Origin: Acanthococcus lagerstroemiae
Taxonomy: Eukaryota > Arthropoda > Insecta > Hemiptera > Eriococcidae
Assembly: GCA_031841125.1 (NCBI GenBank)
Contig: CM063109.1
Span: 5,618,321-5,682,320, forward strand
Direction: 5' to 3'
Length of the DNA: 64,000 nucleotides
Below, piece by piece: positions 1 to 11,626 of this stretch. Below the pieces are notes generated by a model that saw nothing but the letters and a program-made list of their open reading frames with translations, did no database searches and was not told the origin of the DNA. The translations under genes were made by a program, and so were the position numbers. Numbering within the stretch: the first letter of the stretch is position 1; the number at the start of each line of letters is the position of its first letter.

Positions 1-600
1 CATTTCGTTTAGGGTATTCAGACTTACTATTTTTTTTGTACCGCTGGCTCTGCATCTAGTAATTGCATGCTCCGGGGTATCGTTCTCAGCATTACAAGCA
101 TTACATGTACTATTTTCTTTAATTTTAAATCTATATAAGTAGGAACCGAAATTTCCATGAGCTGTAATAATCTGTGTAATAAAATAGTTCGTATAAAATT
201 TCTTATTTTTTAGTTTATACCGATCGAACACTGTTGGAATAAATTTACAAATTATTTTATCTTCACTATTTTCCATCAGTGCGGAGTATCTATCCTGCCA
301 CAGTTCGTCGTACTTATTCCTTATCTCGTTAATTTTCTCCAGCCTTTCCCTTTTTGTTAAAGATTCACTCTCATTCTTCATATTTTTAATTTCATTTCTC
401 ATGTTTATTTTTAGGTCGATGGGTATTATTCCCGCCGTTATATTAACTTTTTGATATGATATCGTGCGGTATCCCGAAATTACATTTATGAGTACTCTCC
501 TTTGTGTTGTCAATAGTTTTTTTACGGAAGTTTTACTGAGGCAGGGGACATAAGCCGCTGAGCAGTAATCGATTAGTGTTTCGAATATACCCTTATATAG
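1..600 (-). pseudogene. R1-like ORF2: C-terminal Cys/His (zf-RVT-like) region, partial
   Basis: One open minus-strand frame runs from about 520 to the window edge. It contains YELTxx-like connector sequence and then ITQIITAHGNFGSYL, followed by CNACNAENDTPEHAI and TRCRA. This Cys-x2-Cys-(n)-His-(n)-Cys layout closes ORF2 in R1/TRAS/SART-type elements. The stop codon and 3' UTR are outside the window. Confidence 0.75.
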
Positions 601-603
601 TAT

Positions 604-1856
604 TATTCTATATTTTTATAATTATATCCGTATTTGTTTCCATACAGTCCTCTAAATAGATTGAAATACTTGTATATTTTTTCAATTATGTACTCTATGT
701 GGTTTTTAAAGTTCAGCATGTCGTCAATTTTAAGACCCAAATACTTAATTACCGGACTGATTTTGATAGGGGTTTCATTAACAACTATTTTATTTTGTAT
801 TTTTTCTTTGATAGTATTTTTATCATGTTTTCTAGGTACCAACATTGCCTGAGTTTTATTTGCATTGAAATGAAGTCCTAAATTACTTACCCTTCCTTCA
901 ATTAGCTTAATTATTCGTTGGGTTTTGTTTATATCATTCTCGTTATCTATTCCTGAGACTAAAAGGAGGTCATAACTTTTATTAGCTTCCTATTTTCTTT
1001 AAGATTAATTTTATGTACAGTGCACATGGCAATATTGAACAGTATTGGCCCTAATACCGACCCCTGACGTACACCTGCACTCAACTTGAAATTTTTCTCT
1101 TCACCGTAATTTTAAGTATCTATTTGTTAAAAAAGAATGCATCAATTCAATTATACAGGGTGGGAATACATTTTTTTTTTCATTATTTCAAGAATTGAAG
1201 ACCATCTTATTCTATAAAATGCTCCCGAGACGTCAAATCATTAAACTGTGTCTTTTACTTGTTTTCAAGTCATTCTTTATATATTCTATTAGCTGGCATG
1301 TGGCTCCCTCAGTGCTGCGTCCCTTTATGAAACCGAACTGTAATTCATGTAATATAGAATTTTGGTCAATAAATTCATTCAAGTATTTATTTATAATTTT
1401 TTCGTATACTTTCCCTAGATTAGCTGTAAGTGTTATGATTCTGTATGAGTTTGGCAAGGTGGGATCTTTGTCAGGTTTGTTGAGAAAACATGCTTTACCG
1501 TATTTCCATAATTTTGGGTAGTAATTGAACTCTAGACATTTGCGAAACAATTCCACAAGTAATTCAGGGAATATTTGATTAATTATTTTTATGAGTATAT
1601 TCGAGATCCCATCTAGGCCCGCGACTTTTTTATTTTTAAGTTTTTTCACTATTTCATGTATTATTATTTTATCGCATTTAATTACGTTAATTCCTCTTCC
1701 TACATCAATTTCGGGCACGTTATCGCTATTATATGTTATGTTTTCGCTGGCAGGATCGTGAATTGTGGGAAAGATACTTTCAATAATCATTTTCTTTTTT
1801 TCTTCAGTCTCGTACGTGGTACGACTTCCATTACTGATTGCCGGCATGTTCACCAT
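604..1856 (-). pseudogene. R1-like ORF2: reverse transcriptase domain, frameshifted
   Basis: The RT would copy element RNA at the nicked target. The fingers region (1856-1233) has NKKVAGLDGISN, KPDKDPTLPNSYRIITL and QFGFIKGRSTEGA. After a frameshift, FDVSGAFYRIRW (near 1235-1200) marks the first catalytic-Asp region. GVRQGSVLGPILF lies at about 1075-1035. The YADD region survives only as SYDLLLVSG near 985-955, with the catalytic Asp pair damaged. The thumb (845-603) has KYLGLKIDDMLNFKNHI. At least three frame changes are present. Confidence 0.85.
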
Positions 1857-1878
1857 GCCTCTTTTTCTAGTTAGAATT

Positions 1879-2253
1879 TTATATGGCCTGCCCCAAGCAA
1901 TAGAGGACTACAAGAAGAATTTCTTTTTTTATTGGGTGGGTTATTCTTTGATATTTCTTCTTAAGTTTCGTGATAACATTTTTGATGTTCTGTAAGTTTC
2001 TATTCCACCAGTTATTTCCGGACTTAGCTTCTTTATTTTCTGTGCAATCCTCCAAGACTTCTTTCAGGTAGTTAGTTATTCTGCCTATGGCTGCGTCAAT
2101 TTGGTCTTTGTTATCGCATGCAATAGTTTCCTCATTTAGGGATATAAGTTTATCTATTTTGATCGACTCTTTAACTCTAGCATAATTGATTTTCTTGATT
2201 ATCGTTTTGTTTTCTTTTACGTTAGTTTTAGTTTCATATTCAAATTTAATCAT
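1879..2253 (-). pseudogene. R1-like ORF2: linker between endonuclease and reverse transcriptase
   Basis: This Lys/Glu-rich segment of about 120 residues sits exactly between the endonuclease and the reverse transcriptase on the same strand. It contains NNWWNRNLQNIKN, like the WW-D/N stretch common just upstream of the RT in R1 and Jockey proteins. It is in a different frame from its neighbours, so frameshifts flank it. No separate function is claimed. Confidence 0.65.
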
Positions 2254-2269
2254 TTTATGACACCCAATA

Positions 2270-2866
2270 CTAAATATATTCTATTTCGAAATTTTTAATA
2301 TCTTTACTTAACATTGGGTTGCTCATTACTAGGTCAATACAGCTACTTCCATTTCTATTCTCAAATGTGGTTATGTTATATGGGTTATGAATAATAAGGT
2401 TCTGCGCCATAATGAAATCTTCAAAAATCTTTGCTCTTTTAGCATGGTTATATAAGTTTGGTACTACTGCAGTCATAGGTGTTCGGACGTTAAAGTCACC
2501 AAGAATAATGATGCGCTTGCATAAATGTACGTTATTGGTGATGAATTGATTAATTCTATTAATAAATTGCTCTAGTTCTTGGGAAGGTGGAAAGTAACAG
2601 CTGATTAGTATTACATCTATGGCTTCAACTATGATAATGTTATCCGTGAGTAGGTAAGTAAATGACAACGTCGAGATTCTTTCTGTAGATGACGGCAATG
2701 TCTTTCTGAGGTATAACACTGTAACCCTGTGGAAGGCCATACCATTTCTTTTTTTTGTAGTTTGGTTCTGGAAGAATTAAAACATCATAATCTATTTGTG
2801 ATAACACGCCTAGCTGATTTATGAACCGTACGATCAACATTTATCAATTTAACCTTTATCGTTATT
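2270..2866 (-). pseudogene. R1-like ORF2: apurinic-type endonuclease domain
   Basis: Two overlapping frames together make an exonuclease/endonuclease/phosphatase domain that would nick target DNA during target-primed reverse transcription. The N-terminal piece (2840-2640) has DVLILPEPN and GLPQGYSV. The second piece (2740-2270) has the metal-site signature ILGDFNVRTP and the C-terminal CIDLVMSN, where family members have the catalytic D-to-H stretch. A frameshift lies around 2640-2700, and another near 2820-2866 breaks the start. A stop near 2270 separates it from the linker. Non-functional copy. Confidence 0.8.
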
Positions 2867-2992
2867 TTTTCATATATAGTCGGAGTTTTCAGTTCTGTGT
2901 TTCGTATTCCCTGTCTACAGGTCATACCTCAGGCTAGAAAGTTGCACAAGTCGCTTATATTCTATACATTTTTATAAGAGTTATTCCAGCCC

Positions 2993-3160
2993 TGTAGCCA
3001 TGGGGGGGGGGAAGCTGGGGCTGGGTCTCCTCTAAAGGTATCTTGAGCCTCTTTAGGCAAAGAAAATACCACTATTAAGAAATCATCATTACGCTGAACG
3101 AGAAAGAAAGAAGGGATGAAGAGCATTAATATCATAGAAACATTTTACAATTGGGTCAGA
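2993..3160 (+). repeat. Copy of the CAGCCYGTAGCCA repeat family (hAT-like end)
   Basis: It starts with CAGCCCTGTAGCCATGGG, then a G tract, then GAAGCTGGGGCTGG. The block containing ATCATTACGCTGAACGAGAA and the following GATGAAGAG is nearly identical to 24470-24570. A third, inverted relative ends at about 30212. The start resembles terminal repeats of hAT transposons. The right end is not identified, so this is called a repeat and not a complete element. Confidence 0.7.
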
Positions 3161-5033
3161 TCTCGAAACACATAATAGATGTTTTTGGTCGCTGCTCGCG
3201 TCCCTACTCAAATTGTTTTTCATAAAGACAAGTTTTTTGTGTTGAGAAAGAAAATGGTCAAATGGCATCGGTGGTATTTCTGTAGTACTTAGTACAGCGG
3301 ATGCGGCAAAGTGTGTTGAATCTCTGATGTTAGCGCTACTAGTTGAACTATACAGGATTATATAATGTATTAGTTTAGATCTAAAGAAAAATGGATCAAC
3401 TATCAAGCTCCACAAGCAAATCATCGATTTTATAACCATGTAGTGAAAGGTAAGTGCAGAAAATCTCAAATGCTCGTTTCTCATGTGTTATGTTTTCTTA
3501 TCGGGTAAGCAATGAATTGAAATGTAACCCATTGAAAAATTTTATTGGAATCATAAATTTTCCAAACATAATAGTTAAATGATAATATCCTGAATTTACG
3601 AGAAATAGAACTTGCGTTTCTTGGTTACACAAGGCAGCGACGAGGAGACCCTACGAGGTTCTTACCAACAGCTAACAGCTGTCAGTATCATATAATATGC
3701 GCCGCTAAAATATTTCTGTTATTGTAAAATATATCTTGATAATAAATAGTAAATTAAGCCCAATAATAAGAATAGTCATAAATACGTATATTGAATAGGT
3801 AATATGTTAAATTATTTTGTTGGTGCGTTATTGTTTGTAGTCGGCCATGTTCGTGTCCAATTTTGGATATCTGAAATTCTTATCACAATTGTAAGTATGA
3901 ATTACTGTAGAAACCCATTTCACAGTTGGAAACCGACAGTTTAACAAATACAATCAAGGTACGATACCCCCTTTTCCCCCGAATGAAACATTCACCACCA
4001 GTTTTTAACAATTACGATTTTTGGACACAGAAGACATATACCAACGTGAAATAAGCTATCCAGATGTCTTCTAGCTATGTCGTCATACATATCACGTACA
4101 GTAGGCCTCCTACTGAAGAATTTCTACAAGATTACCAGCAGAAAATACGGCTAAACCAACCTGGATGGCGTGATTGAAAATAATGCCTTATTGAAGATAC
4201 ATAATTATCACTATCATTCTGTCGGACCGTGAAATCAAAAACGTATAAACTGTGCCACTCACACCACCTAGAGACGTGGTTTCCAAAAGCAATAAAAAAT
4301 ACTTTGCGACTACTTCCGTTCATCCCAGGACACGACATCATTTGCATGGGGTCTGTTATTAGTGGGTGGTTTTGAAGGGTCACCAACATTGAAGCGCATT
4401 TAAATGGAATATTATCGGTTTTTATTTGAGATGTGTCTAGCTCATAGCCCTGCAACTTTAAAGCATCTACGCAGAAGATCTGTAGTGTTTCCTCCGGCAA
4501 ACGATCACCGTCTGTTGTGGAGCATAATGGATCTGTCGAGAAAACAAATTAATAATTTCAATCGTTTGATCCATAACTTAAAAATATATGGCTGTCCGTA
4601 TGAAATAAATGTCAGAATTAAGATTCAGTTCATATGGGCAAGATGAATACGCCTACTGATTAGTGCTTTTGGAATACCTTCATCCATTTTAGAAACGTTC
4701 ATGTGCAATACAAAAATTAGGATTAGGAGAGGAATTTGAATTATGGCAGGCCTCCCCCTGCTCACACCACGTGAAATTTGGGAACTGTACTAGACCTCCC
4801 TGATTATGCTTCATCTTGATATTTTTTTTTCTTTTCATTGAATGCGATATTTGCCGCCTGGTTAATTGATAATTTTCTTGTAACCGTCTTCATGATATTG
4901 AGGGGGAGGGGAATCCGAAATTAATTATTTTTAGTTCATTACCCTTGCTAATAAATGTGTGCTTGCCATACCTATGTCACCATTGATTATAGATACGAGT
5001 GGTTGTAATTTAGATTTTGTAATGAACTACAGC
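3161..5033. other. Unassigned AT-rich DNA
   Basis: No recognised gene, RNA or complete mobile element was found. An uninterrupted minus-strand frame at 4500-4132 (122 codons) has no family motif that I recognise, and nothing around it looks like splice-linked exons. Confidence 0.5.
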
Positions 5034-5330
5034 GTAGTGATAGACAAGATCACATGATTTTAAGATAAGAAAGATCATGAAAAGATCACTTAATCCTTCA
5101 TCTGAGGGATCGTGATCTTTTGCCTAATCTTCAGATGATCTGAAATCATGGTATACAAACAAAACAATCGCAGAAAATGGCAGGCGTCTGTAATCTAAAG
5201 ATCGAAGATATTATAATGAATATCGCAAGATCATGACGTTTTTCGTGATCTAATTTGTTTTTCTACATCGGTGACCTATTTCAATTTCATGATCTTAATT
5301 ATCTCTTCATCATATTAGGTGCTAAGCTAC
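5034..5330. repeat. GATC/GATCAT-motif cluster, probable hAT-like MITE remnant
   Basis: It begins TAGTGATAGACAAGATCAC and contains a dense scatter of AGATCA, GATCAT and TGATCT words on both strands. This resembles the subterminal motifs of the well-bounded element at 58456-58970. No matching right terminal repeat was found, so the boundaries are approximate. Confidence 0.4.
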
Positions 5331-6068
5331 AGAAGGTGAATTAACACGAATGTACATACATACCAGGTAATTGTTTTTCCTTCATCATTTCTGAAAATTT
5401 CCGCTCAACTTCAAGTGGTTGGGATACTTTCGTTGATTTCTTAATTTTTCCCTCTCCGAAATCGATGTCTTCCATAAAGACAAAAATTATAACATTAAGG
5501 CTGAAGTACATTGAAAACGATTTCACCATTTCAACGGCGGTATGATGGCGCAAACTTGCACAAGTGGTAAGAGAAGACACGTCGTATCTAAAGAGTTTTA
5601 TTTCAAGTTTACAGAGCCTAAACTGTCAGGTATTCAATGAACAGAGAACATGATTGAGTTAGTATTTGCATTTGATTTACCTCTAATTGTACCATATTGT
5701 CTTTGCTCGAGTTGTTCTCATGATATGTCCTTTCAAAACTAACGAAGGTGACTTTTAGTCGCAGAATATTCTAATATTCTTTTACACATTTACACCCGAA
5801 AAATATTTTCTTCGTTTTGAAATAAAACCAGGGCCGGACAAAACATACGAGCCCACTGTGCCCGGAACCAGGGGTCTGGAAAAATAGTGAACCCCTGTTC
5901 ATAATGTTTTCTTTTGAAAATTAAAAAAAAAAAATCGGTAGTTCAATACAATATATGTTCTAAAATTAGAATCCACAAAAATTAGAATAGCCAACCCTCT
6001 TTATACTCGCGCCGACTCTGCTCTCGATCATCTCAAAATTGATTAAGGTGGATCGAAAAATTGTAATT
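5331..6068. other. Unassigned DNA with one isolated hAT-like end
   Basis: No gene recognised. Around 5829 the sequence CAGGGCCGGACAAAAC, followed by GAGCCCACTGTGCCC, looks like a lone hAT terminal repeat. No partner end was found. Confidence 0.4.
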
Positions 6069-6072
6069 TTGA

Positions 6073-6163
6073 CCCCTTCGCGACGGTGGGACAGGGAATC
6101 CCAGCTTTTCAATGTTAATTAAATGGAAAGCTGGGTTTTCCCTGTCCCACCATCGCGAAGGGG
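6073..6163. mobile_element. Hairpin MITE flanked by TTGA/TTAA
   Basis: A near-perfect palindrome: CCCCTTCGCGACGGTGGGAC on the left matches the inverted GTCCCACCATCGCGAAGGGG on the right. The arms are about 37 bp with a short AT-rich loop. It is flanked by TTGA (6069-6072) and TTAA (6164-6167). TTAA target sites are the hallmark of piggyBac-type elements, so a piggyBac-like MITE is the best guess. One flank has decayed. Confidence 0.6.
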
Positions 6164-6523
6164 TTAAATTTGAAAACGCTGTAGGTGGAAAATATGAGTA
6201 TTGTATTGAATCGTAGCACCCATATTTTACTTAATTTTCGTGAAATTTTGAGCCCTCTGTTTGAACTTCAATCAGGCGACCTTTCACCATCGCCGTCATC
6301 ATCTGATAGCAGTGAAATGTCGTCTGCAAAAACAAAGCTCGTAACGTCACACTCAAAGAAAGTTATCTCCTGTGGCGTGCATTCCAGGCAAGCAAGGTAA
6401 GCGCCGCTTACACTGAAAATTCCTGGGAAAATAAGTAGTCATGTACAATATCAACTTCAACTTGTAAAAAATGAAAGACAATGAAACATTGGGCAAAACA
6501 GAGACTTTATTGACGCTTACCCT

Positions 6524-6785
6524 TTACGTTGCATCAAAAGAATAGTGACACAACTATAAATCCGATTTTTTCGAAGTTAGAATGTTTAACATGTCGCAAA
6601 AACACTTAATGGTTACTAAGGAAGATCGACACAAGTGCCCTCTATTGGTAGTTTGTTCTATTACAGTTTTACATTTCCGTCGTTCTTCCTTGGTAACCAT
6701 CAAGTGTTTTTGCGACCTGTTCAACATTCTAACTTCGAAAAAATCGGATTTGCAGTTGTGTCACTATTCTTTTGATGCAGCGTAA
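6524..6785. mobile_element. Foldback MITE inserted in the left arm of the composite
   Basis: The ends are TTACG..TGCATCAAAAGAATAG on the left and its inverse on the right. The arms extend roughly 110 bp each (through GTCGCAAAAACACTT), with a short unpaired centre. The corresponding place in the right arm of the surrounding palindrome (around 9190-9215) lacks it and so serves as an empty site. The insertion therefore came after the palindrome formed. Target duplication not resolved. Confidence 0.75.
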
Positions 6786-7371
6786 TTCATGGGAGATACA
6801 TGAGGACACAGCTGAAACAGAAGCGTATTCTGTTCGGTCCAGATTACTAGAACTCTGTTCGGCATTCGGCAATCCTCGTACATATTTGTATAGGCCAGCG
6901 AGCGAGGTGTGCGCTGGAATCTATCGCTTCTTTTCCATACTCCACGTAACATTGCACCACTACCCTCCGCCTCTGAGGAACTTACCAACACAAAAACACA
7001 CTAGTACTTTCAACGCGACGAAACCTGTGCATTGGGTTCCGTTCTGAAAGCGCTTTGAGTTTAGCTTGGCTCAGCTGTCGGCTTAGCAACACACAAACGT
7101 CGACGTTTTTCAGTGAAATGTGATTATGTTCTTTTACTAGTCAACGTGTTATGTTTAAATACTCCGTTTTTTTCTTCTTTTTTCTGACCACAAAATGCAT
7201 ACTCGAGATCTTATTGAAATTTAAAATTTGATTATTAAATGGTGAAATTAAATTATTATCTGTTTCAATTGGATTAAATTTTTTTTTTTTAATTTTATGA
7301 GAATTAATTTTTTTCATTAAAACTTATAAATTCATAAGATCAAAATCATCGTCTCTGCAATTTACTCTTAT

Positions 7372-7600
7372 AATGAAGAATTAGAAATTATTAATGGTGG
7401 TAAGCCTAAATCAGAATTACCATTTTTAAAAACTGAGCAAAAGAAAGGTGTTTCGATTTTTACTGGACATTTTCACGTATTATAATATGAATACATTTAG
7501 TGGTTAGCCCATTGTGAAGATGGTGGAAAACTGTTTTGTTGGCCATGTCTATTATTTGTTACAGAATCAGATAAATGCATATGGAATGACCCTACATAAG
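7372..7600 (+). pseudogene. hAT-like transposase N-terminal fragment, decayed twin copy
   Basis: Translated forward, this matches the fragment at 8615-8367 read backward, including the EDGGKLFCWPCLLFVTES stretch, but in-frame stops interrupt it. It is the left-arm partner of that fragment in the palindrome. Confidence 0.65.
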
Positions 7601-7689
7601 AATAGGTACAACAACTTGAATTTGATCAATGTCCTTTTGTAGAAGCATATTTCATACTTTTATTCTGATGTTTAATTTACCTTTATGCT

Positions 7690-7985
7690 CAGGGACATAC
7701 CATGGGGGGGGGGCAACTTACCCCCTGTAAGAGTTTTTCACTCAGCAATTGAGAAACTTTACCATTTCAGTCAAGCGGAGTTGAGAACATCCAACACGTC
7801 AAAAGGCTTTTTTTTTGCTTTAATACTTGCGAATTGAGTTGAGAAGTTGGAAAAATCCAACAAGTTTAAAGGTTTTTTTCCTTTTCTATTCTTTTGCTTT
7901 GAACTTGGAAATTTTGAGCTGAGTTAGTTGAGACTTTCACAATTTTTGTCCCCCTCCCTCCTGCAGGAAAAATGGTACATCCCTG
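7690..7985. mobile_element. MITE with CAGGGAYRTACC ends inside the composite
   Basis: It starts CAGGGACATACCATGGG with a long G tract and ends GGTACATCCCTG, an imperfect inverted terminal pair. The interior is rich in AGTTGAGAA/TCCAACA words. A partial inverted copy ends at about 8283 (GGTATGTCCCTG), and related sequence occurs at 11627-11909. No flanking duplication is seen, so it may have been carried along by rearrangement of the host element. Confidence 0.55.
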
Positions 7986-8366
7986 TCTACACTTATCACT
8001 TACCTCGTAGAAAAACTCACCGCACGCCACTGGTCTCAACTGATTAAGCTTAAAATTTCCAAGTTCAAAGCAAAAAAAAAAACAAAACAAAAAAAAACCT
8101 TCAAACTTGTTGGATTATTCCAACTTCTCAACTCAATTCCCAAGTATTAAAGCAAAAAAAAAAAGCCTTTCGACATGTTGGATGTTCTCAACTCCGCTTG
8201 ACTGAAATGGTAAAGTTTCTCAACTGCTGAGTAAAAAACTCTTACAGGGGGTAAGTTGCCCCCCCCCATGGTATGTCCCTGAGCATAAAAGTAAATTAAA
8301 AATCAGAATAAAAGTATGAAATACGCTACTACAAAAAGGCATTGATCAAAATTCAAGTTGTTGTAC

Positions 8367-8615
8367 TTATTCTTGTGTAGGGTAATTCCATATGCATTTA
8401 TCTGATTCCGTAACAAATAATAGACATGGCCAACAAAACAGTTTTCCACCATCTTCACAATGGGTTAACCATAAAATGTATTCATATTGTGATACGTGAA
8501 AATGTCTAGTAAAAATCAAAACACCTTTCTTTTGCTCAGTTTTTAAAAATAGTAATTCTGATTTAGGCTTACCACCATTAATAATCTCTAATTGTTCATT
8601 GAGAGTAAATTGCAA
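8367..8615 (-). pseudogene. hAT-like transposase N-terminal fragment
   Basis: An 82-codon frame whose second half reads YEYILWLTHCEDGG then KLFCWPCLLF. This resembles the TTF-type zinc-binding region at the N-terminus of one group of hAT transposases, where a W-L..C..C..G..FC.PC-LF pattern is usual. The upstream part (LEIINGGKPK) is less recognisable. It lies in the right arm of the palindrome. No dimerisation domain or DDE core is present, so the element is not autonomous. Confidence 0.65.
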
Positions 8616-9479
8616 GGACGATGATTTTGATCTTATGAATTAATATGTTTTAATTTAAAAAAATTAATTCTTATAAAATTAAAAAAAAATTAATTTTAAT
8701 CCAATTGAAACAGATAATAATTTAATTTCACCATTTAATAATCAAATTTTAAATTTTAATAAGATCTCGAGTATACATTTTGTGGTTAGAAAATAGAAGG
8801 AAAAAAAAAACCGGAGCATTTAAATATAACACGTTGACTATAGGAAGAACATAATCACATTTCACTGAAAAACGTCGACATTTGTGTATTGCTAAGCCAA
8901 CAGCCGAGCCAAGCTAAACTCAAAGCGCTTTCAGAATGGAACCCAATGCACAGGTTTTGTCGCGTTGAAAGTACTAGTGTGTTTTTGTGTTGGTAAGTTC
9001 CTCAGAGGCGGAGGGTAGTGGTGCAATGTTACGTGGAGTATGGAGAAGAAACGATCCAGCGCACACCTCGCTTGCTGGCCTATATGAATATGTACGAGGA
9101 TTGCCGAATGCCGAACAGAGTTCTAGTAATCTTGACCGAATAGAGTACGCTTCTGTTTCAGCTGTGTCCTCACGTATCTCCCGTGAATTTAATATATTAT
9201 ACTTAAGCTTAAGCGTCAATACAGTCTCTAATTTGCCCAACGTTTCATTATCTTTCATTTTTTACAAGTTGAAGTTGATATTGTACATGAATACTTATTT
9301 TCCCGCGCTAATTTTCAGGGTAAGCGGCGCTTACCTTGCTTGCCTGGAATGCATGCCACTGGTTGAAACTTTCACAATTTTTGGCCCCCTCCCCCTGCAG
9401 GAAAAACTCTTCGGTACATCCCTGTCTACACTTATCGCTTACCACCTAGAAAAACTCACCGCACGCCACTGGTTATCTC

Positions 9480-10492
9480 CTCAATGTTCATAGCCCAGCC
9501 ATCTCAGATTAATATGACTCCGAAAAGGAACGAACCACTGATGATACAACAGGAGATGCTGGCAAACCACGCGTGCTCATCACCTAAAATTCAAGACGGC
9601 TGCAGGAAGAGAGTACATGACGCACTGCTGCGATGGAGGATCGGCTGGCTCCCGATTCCAGCAAACAAACTGAAGAACATGTAAAAGTTAATCGATGCAC
9701 AACTGGCAATTTTGAAAGAACAAGTTGCCCTCGCTGACAGAAAGAACGAAGTATCCAGCAAACTGAAGGCAGAATTTTGCGTGTAAAACGTGAAGTTCTT
9801 GAATCCATATTAAACGAAAGATCCGTGACTTTGAAACCCCGATTATCGACACGTCTCAGTCTTTCTTTGCGTGTATGAATTCGATGAATTCTTTCACGAA
9901 AAATGAAAATCATCAAAAATTTGAGCAAACACGAAACATATAATAACCAAAATAGTAGAACTGCGTTTTGGGGGAGCTATAGAGCTATCCGGAAAAGATT
10001 CCATGGATGGATAAGTAGGTACAGAAAGGTGTCCGGAAGCGTGTTCGATGTTGATTTGCGCTTTATCTGGTTACAAAGATTAGAGACACTGGAAAAAGTT
10101 GATGCATAGAAGTACAAGAGGTCATTTTCAAAGCCCCCTTTCCAAGAGTTCTGTGCTCGTTACGAAAAAACAACAACCATAACCTTTCTTAAAAATAAAA
10201 TTTTGCAAAAAATAATGTTTGTTTGTACCGTTTCTTTCTAAACGGGGTTATTTCTCAACAATTTTTGAAAGAAACACATTTCTTGAGGGGAGGGGGGAGG
10301 TTAACCACCCACTACAAAAGAAGCTCCATCTCAATTTTGTGCGACCGTTTTTTCTGAAACTCAGGGGACCCATAGGAACAATTTAGGCCAATGAGAAGTT
10401 TTTTCTGTTCTCTTTTCTGGCCATTCGCTTACTGTAATTCTAACAATATACACATCAATATAAAATGATGGAAGTACAACGTATAAGTAATC
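9480..10492. other. Unassigned DNA
   Basis: No gene recognised. It contains CpG-poor unique-looking sequence and a G-rich patch near 10284. Confidence 0.45.
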
Positions 10493-10582
10493 GATGATAG
10501 TAGGGCGTATGGCTGTGCACGCACGCCAAATTGGCCCCAGGACACCGCACCCCCTATCCCGAAATTACCTGCGTCACGATAG
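10493..10582 (-). repeat. Degenerate copy of the ~110-bp SINE-like element
   Basis: It shares GGGCGTATGG, then CACG, then GCCAAATTGGCCCC, then GACACCGCACCCCC in the same order as the clean copies at 46098-46210 and 60149-60257. The CCCTTTCGGG hairpin and the end have diverged. Flanking duplication is not clear. The strand label is relative to the copy at 46098, which is called plus. Confidence 0.6.
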
Positions 10583-11626
10583 AGAGGGAACGCATGCATG
10601 TAAAAATTCACGAGAGAACAACATTTTTGGTTCAATTTTCTCAGTGTTGCATCATGTACTTGATGTTTAAGTACCATAATGATTATTTCATACACGGTAC
10701 ATTAAAAAGTGAATATAAATTTTACAAATTTGGAAATTCCAGAATTTCATTAACAAAAGACAAAACGCAGGATATAAAGACGTAAGAAATTTTATGCAAT
10801 CTTACCAGGAGCTGGGTATGGTACCCCTAGTCATTACTTATAAAAAAAAAGAAACCCGCCGCTGCCAAGGCAGTTGGGATCTGTAGCTGAAAGTCGCAGC
10901 TTCTGAGCTAGAGTAATCGTGGATCGGATCAGAAGAAAAAGTCTCAGGGCCAGACGGTATACCTAGTACAGCCTAAGAACGGGTCTGAAAGAATCGCTTA
11001 TCGAAGTCTAGTCTCTATTACCAGTTTTGATTAGACCGATTTCATGTGTTCTAATGTCGACTTGACTTTTCCAAGAACTCCAAAATCTTATTGCAGGGTA
11101 TGATGTACTACCTACAAATAAGAATAAAAATGTAGTATAAGATGAATTTCTAAAAATGTTACGTATGTGTTAATATAATACTCGGTAACTATGTATCAGC
11201 GGCGCCGGAGCGGGGAGAATGGCATTCACGAATCTGCGTGCACTGCTAGTATCATTTTGCCCCCACAGTTTCAACGAAGGGAATTGTATGAGTGAAGAGT
11301 ACGCTTACACGAAACTGGGAAAACTAGCTGGACACGCCCATTTCCGTTCAAAATCGTAGCAGTAGCTTATTTCCGTCCTTCTAGCAAATTTTCAATTACC
11401 GTCATCATTCAGGCGGGTGGTATAAGAGTTCCTTTCTTAGCTCCGAACACAATAAAAATAGAGTATCGTTGCCGAATATGGTTATCTCAGATCTGAAATT
11501 TCAATTGTACCGACCGGTTTACCTTACCCCCCCCCCCCGCGGGGGCATCTAAATGAATTAGGATTCGATTTCCAACAGAACAGAAACCAAAAACAGAATA
11601 CAGGGACGCACCGAAGAGTTCTTCCT
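10583..11626. other. Unassigned DNA
   Basis: No gene or complete element recognised. A run of eleven C residues occurs near 11527. Confidence 0.45.

Larger units (their letters stand above)
1..2866 (-). mobile_element. Decayed R1-like non-LTR retrotransposon, left part cut by window edge
   Basis: Reading leftward on the minus strand, the order is endonuclease, linker, reverse transcriptase and a Cys/His C-terminal region, as in ORF2 of R1/I-group LINEs. The frame is broken several times, so this copy is dead. The endonuclease N-terminus resembles R1-clade proteins (LPEPN then GLPQGYSV), and the C-terminus has ITQIITAHGNFGSYL followed by a CxxC..H..C arrangement, which is typical of that clade. 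No ORF1 (gag-like) is seen to the right of 2866. The 3' end lies beyond base 1. The clade is inferred from motifs only. Confidence 0.85.
6370..9471. mobile_element. 3.1-kb palindromic composite hAT-like element
   Basis: Perfect 8-bp duplications GTTATCTC at 6362-6369 and 9472-9479 bound the whole unit. The ends read CTGTGGCGTGC on the left and GCACGCCACTG on the right, like hAT termini. Inside, the left arm (6370 to about 7946) is an inverted copy of the right arm (about 8033 to 9357). The central spacer (7947-8032) is repeated directly at the far right (9360-9471), giving the order L-S-inverted L-S. Each arm carries a copy of a transposase N-terminal fragment. Arms differ by point changes and a 262-bp insertion in the left arm, so the palindrome is not recent. 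Confidence 0.85.

Noticed and set aside
3089..3484. 131-codon minus-strand open frame
   Set aside because: It overlaps the repeat at 2993-3160 and has low-quality, motif-free translation.
4132..4500. 122-codon minus-strand open frame
   Set aside because: No recognisable domain, no splice-linked neighbours, and a length that can arise by chance in this much sequence.
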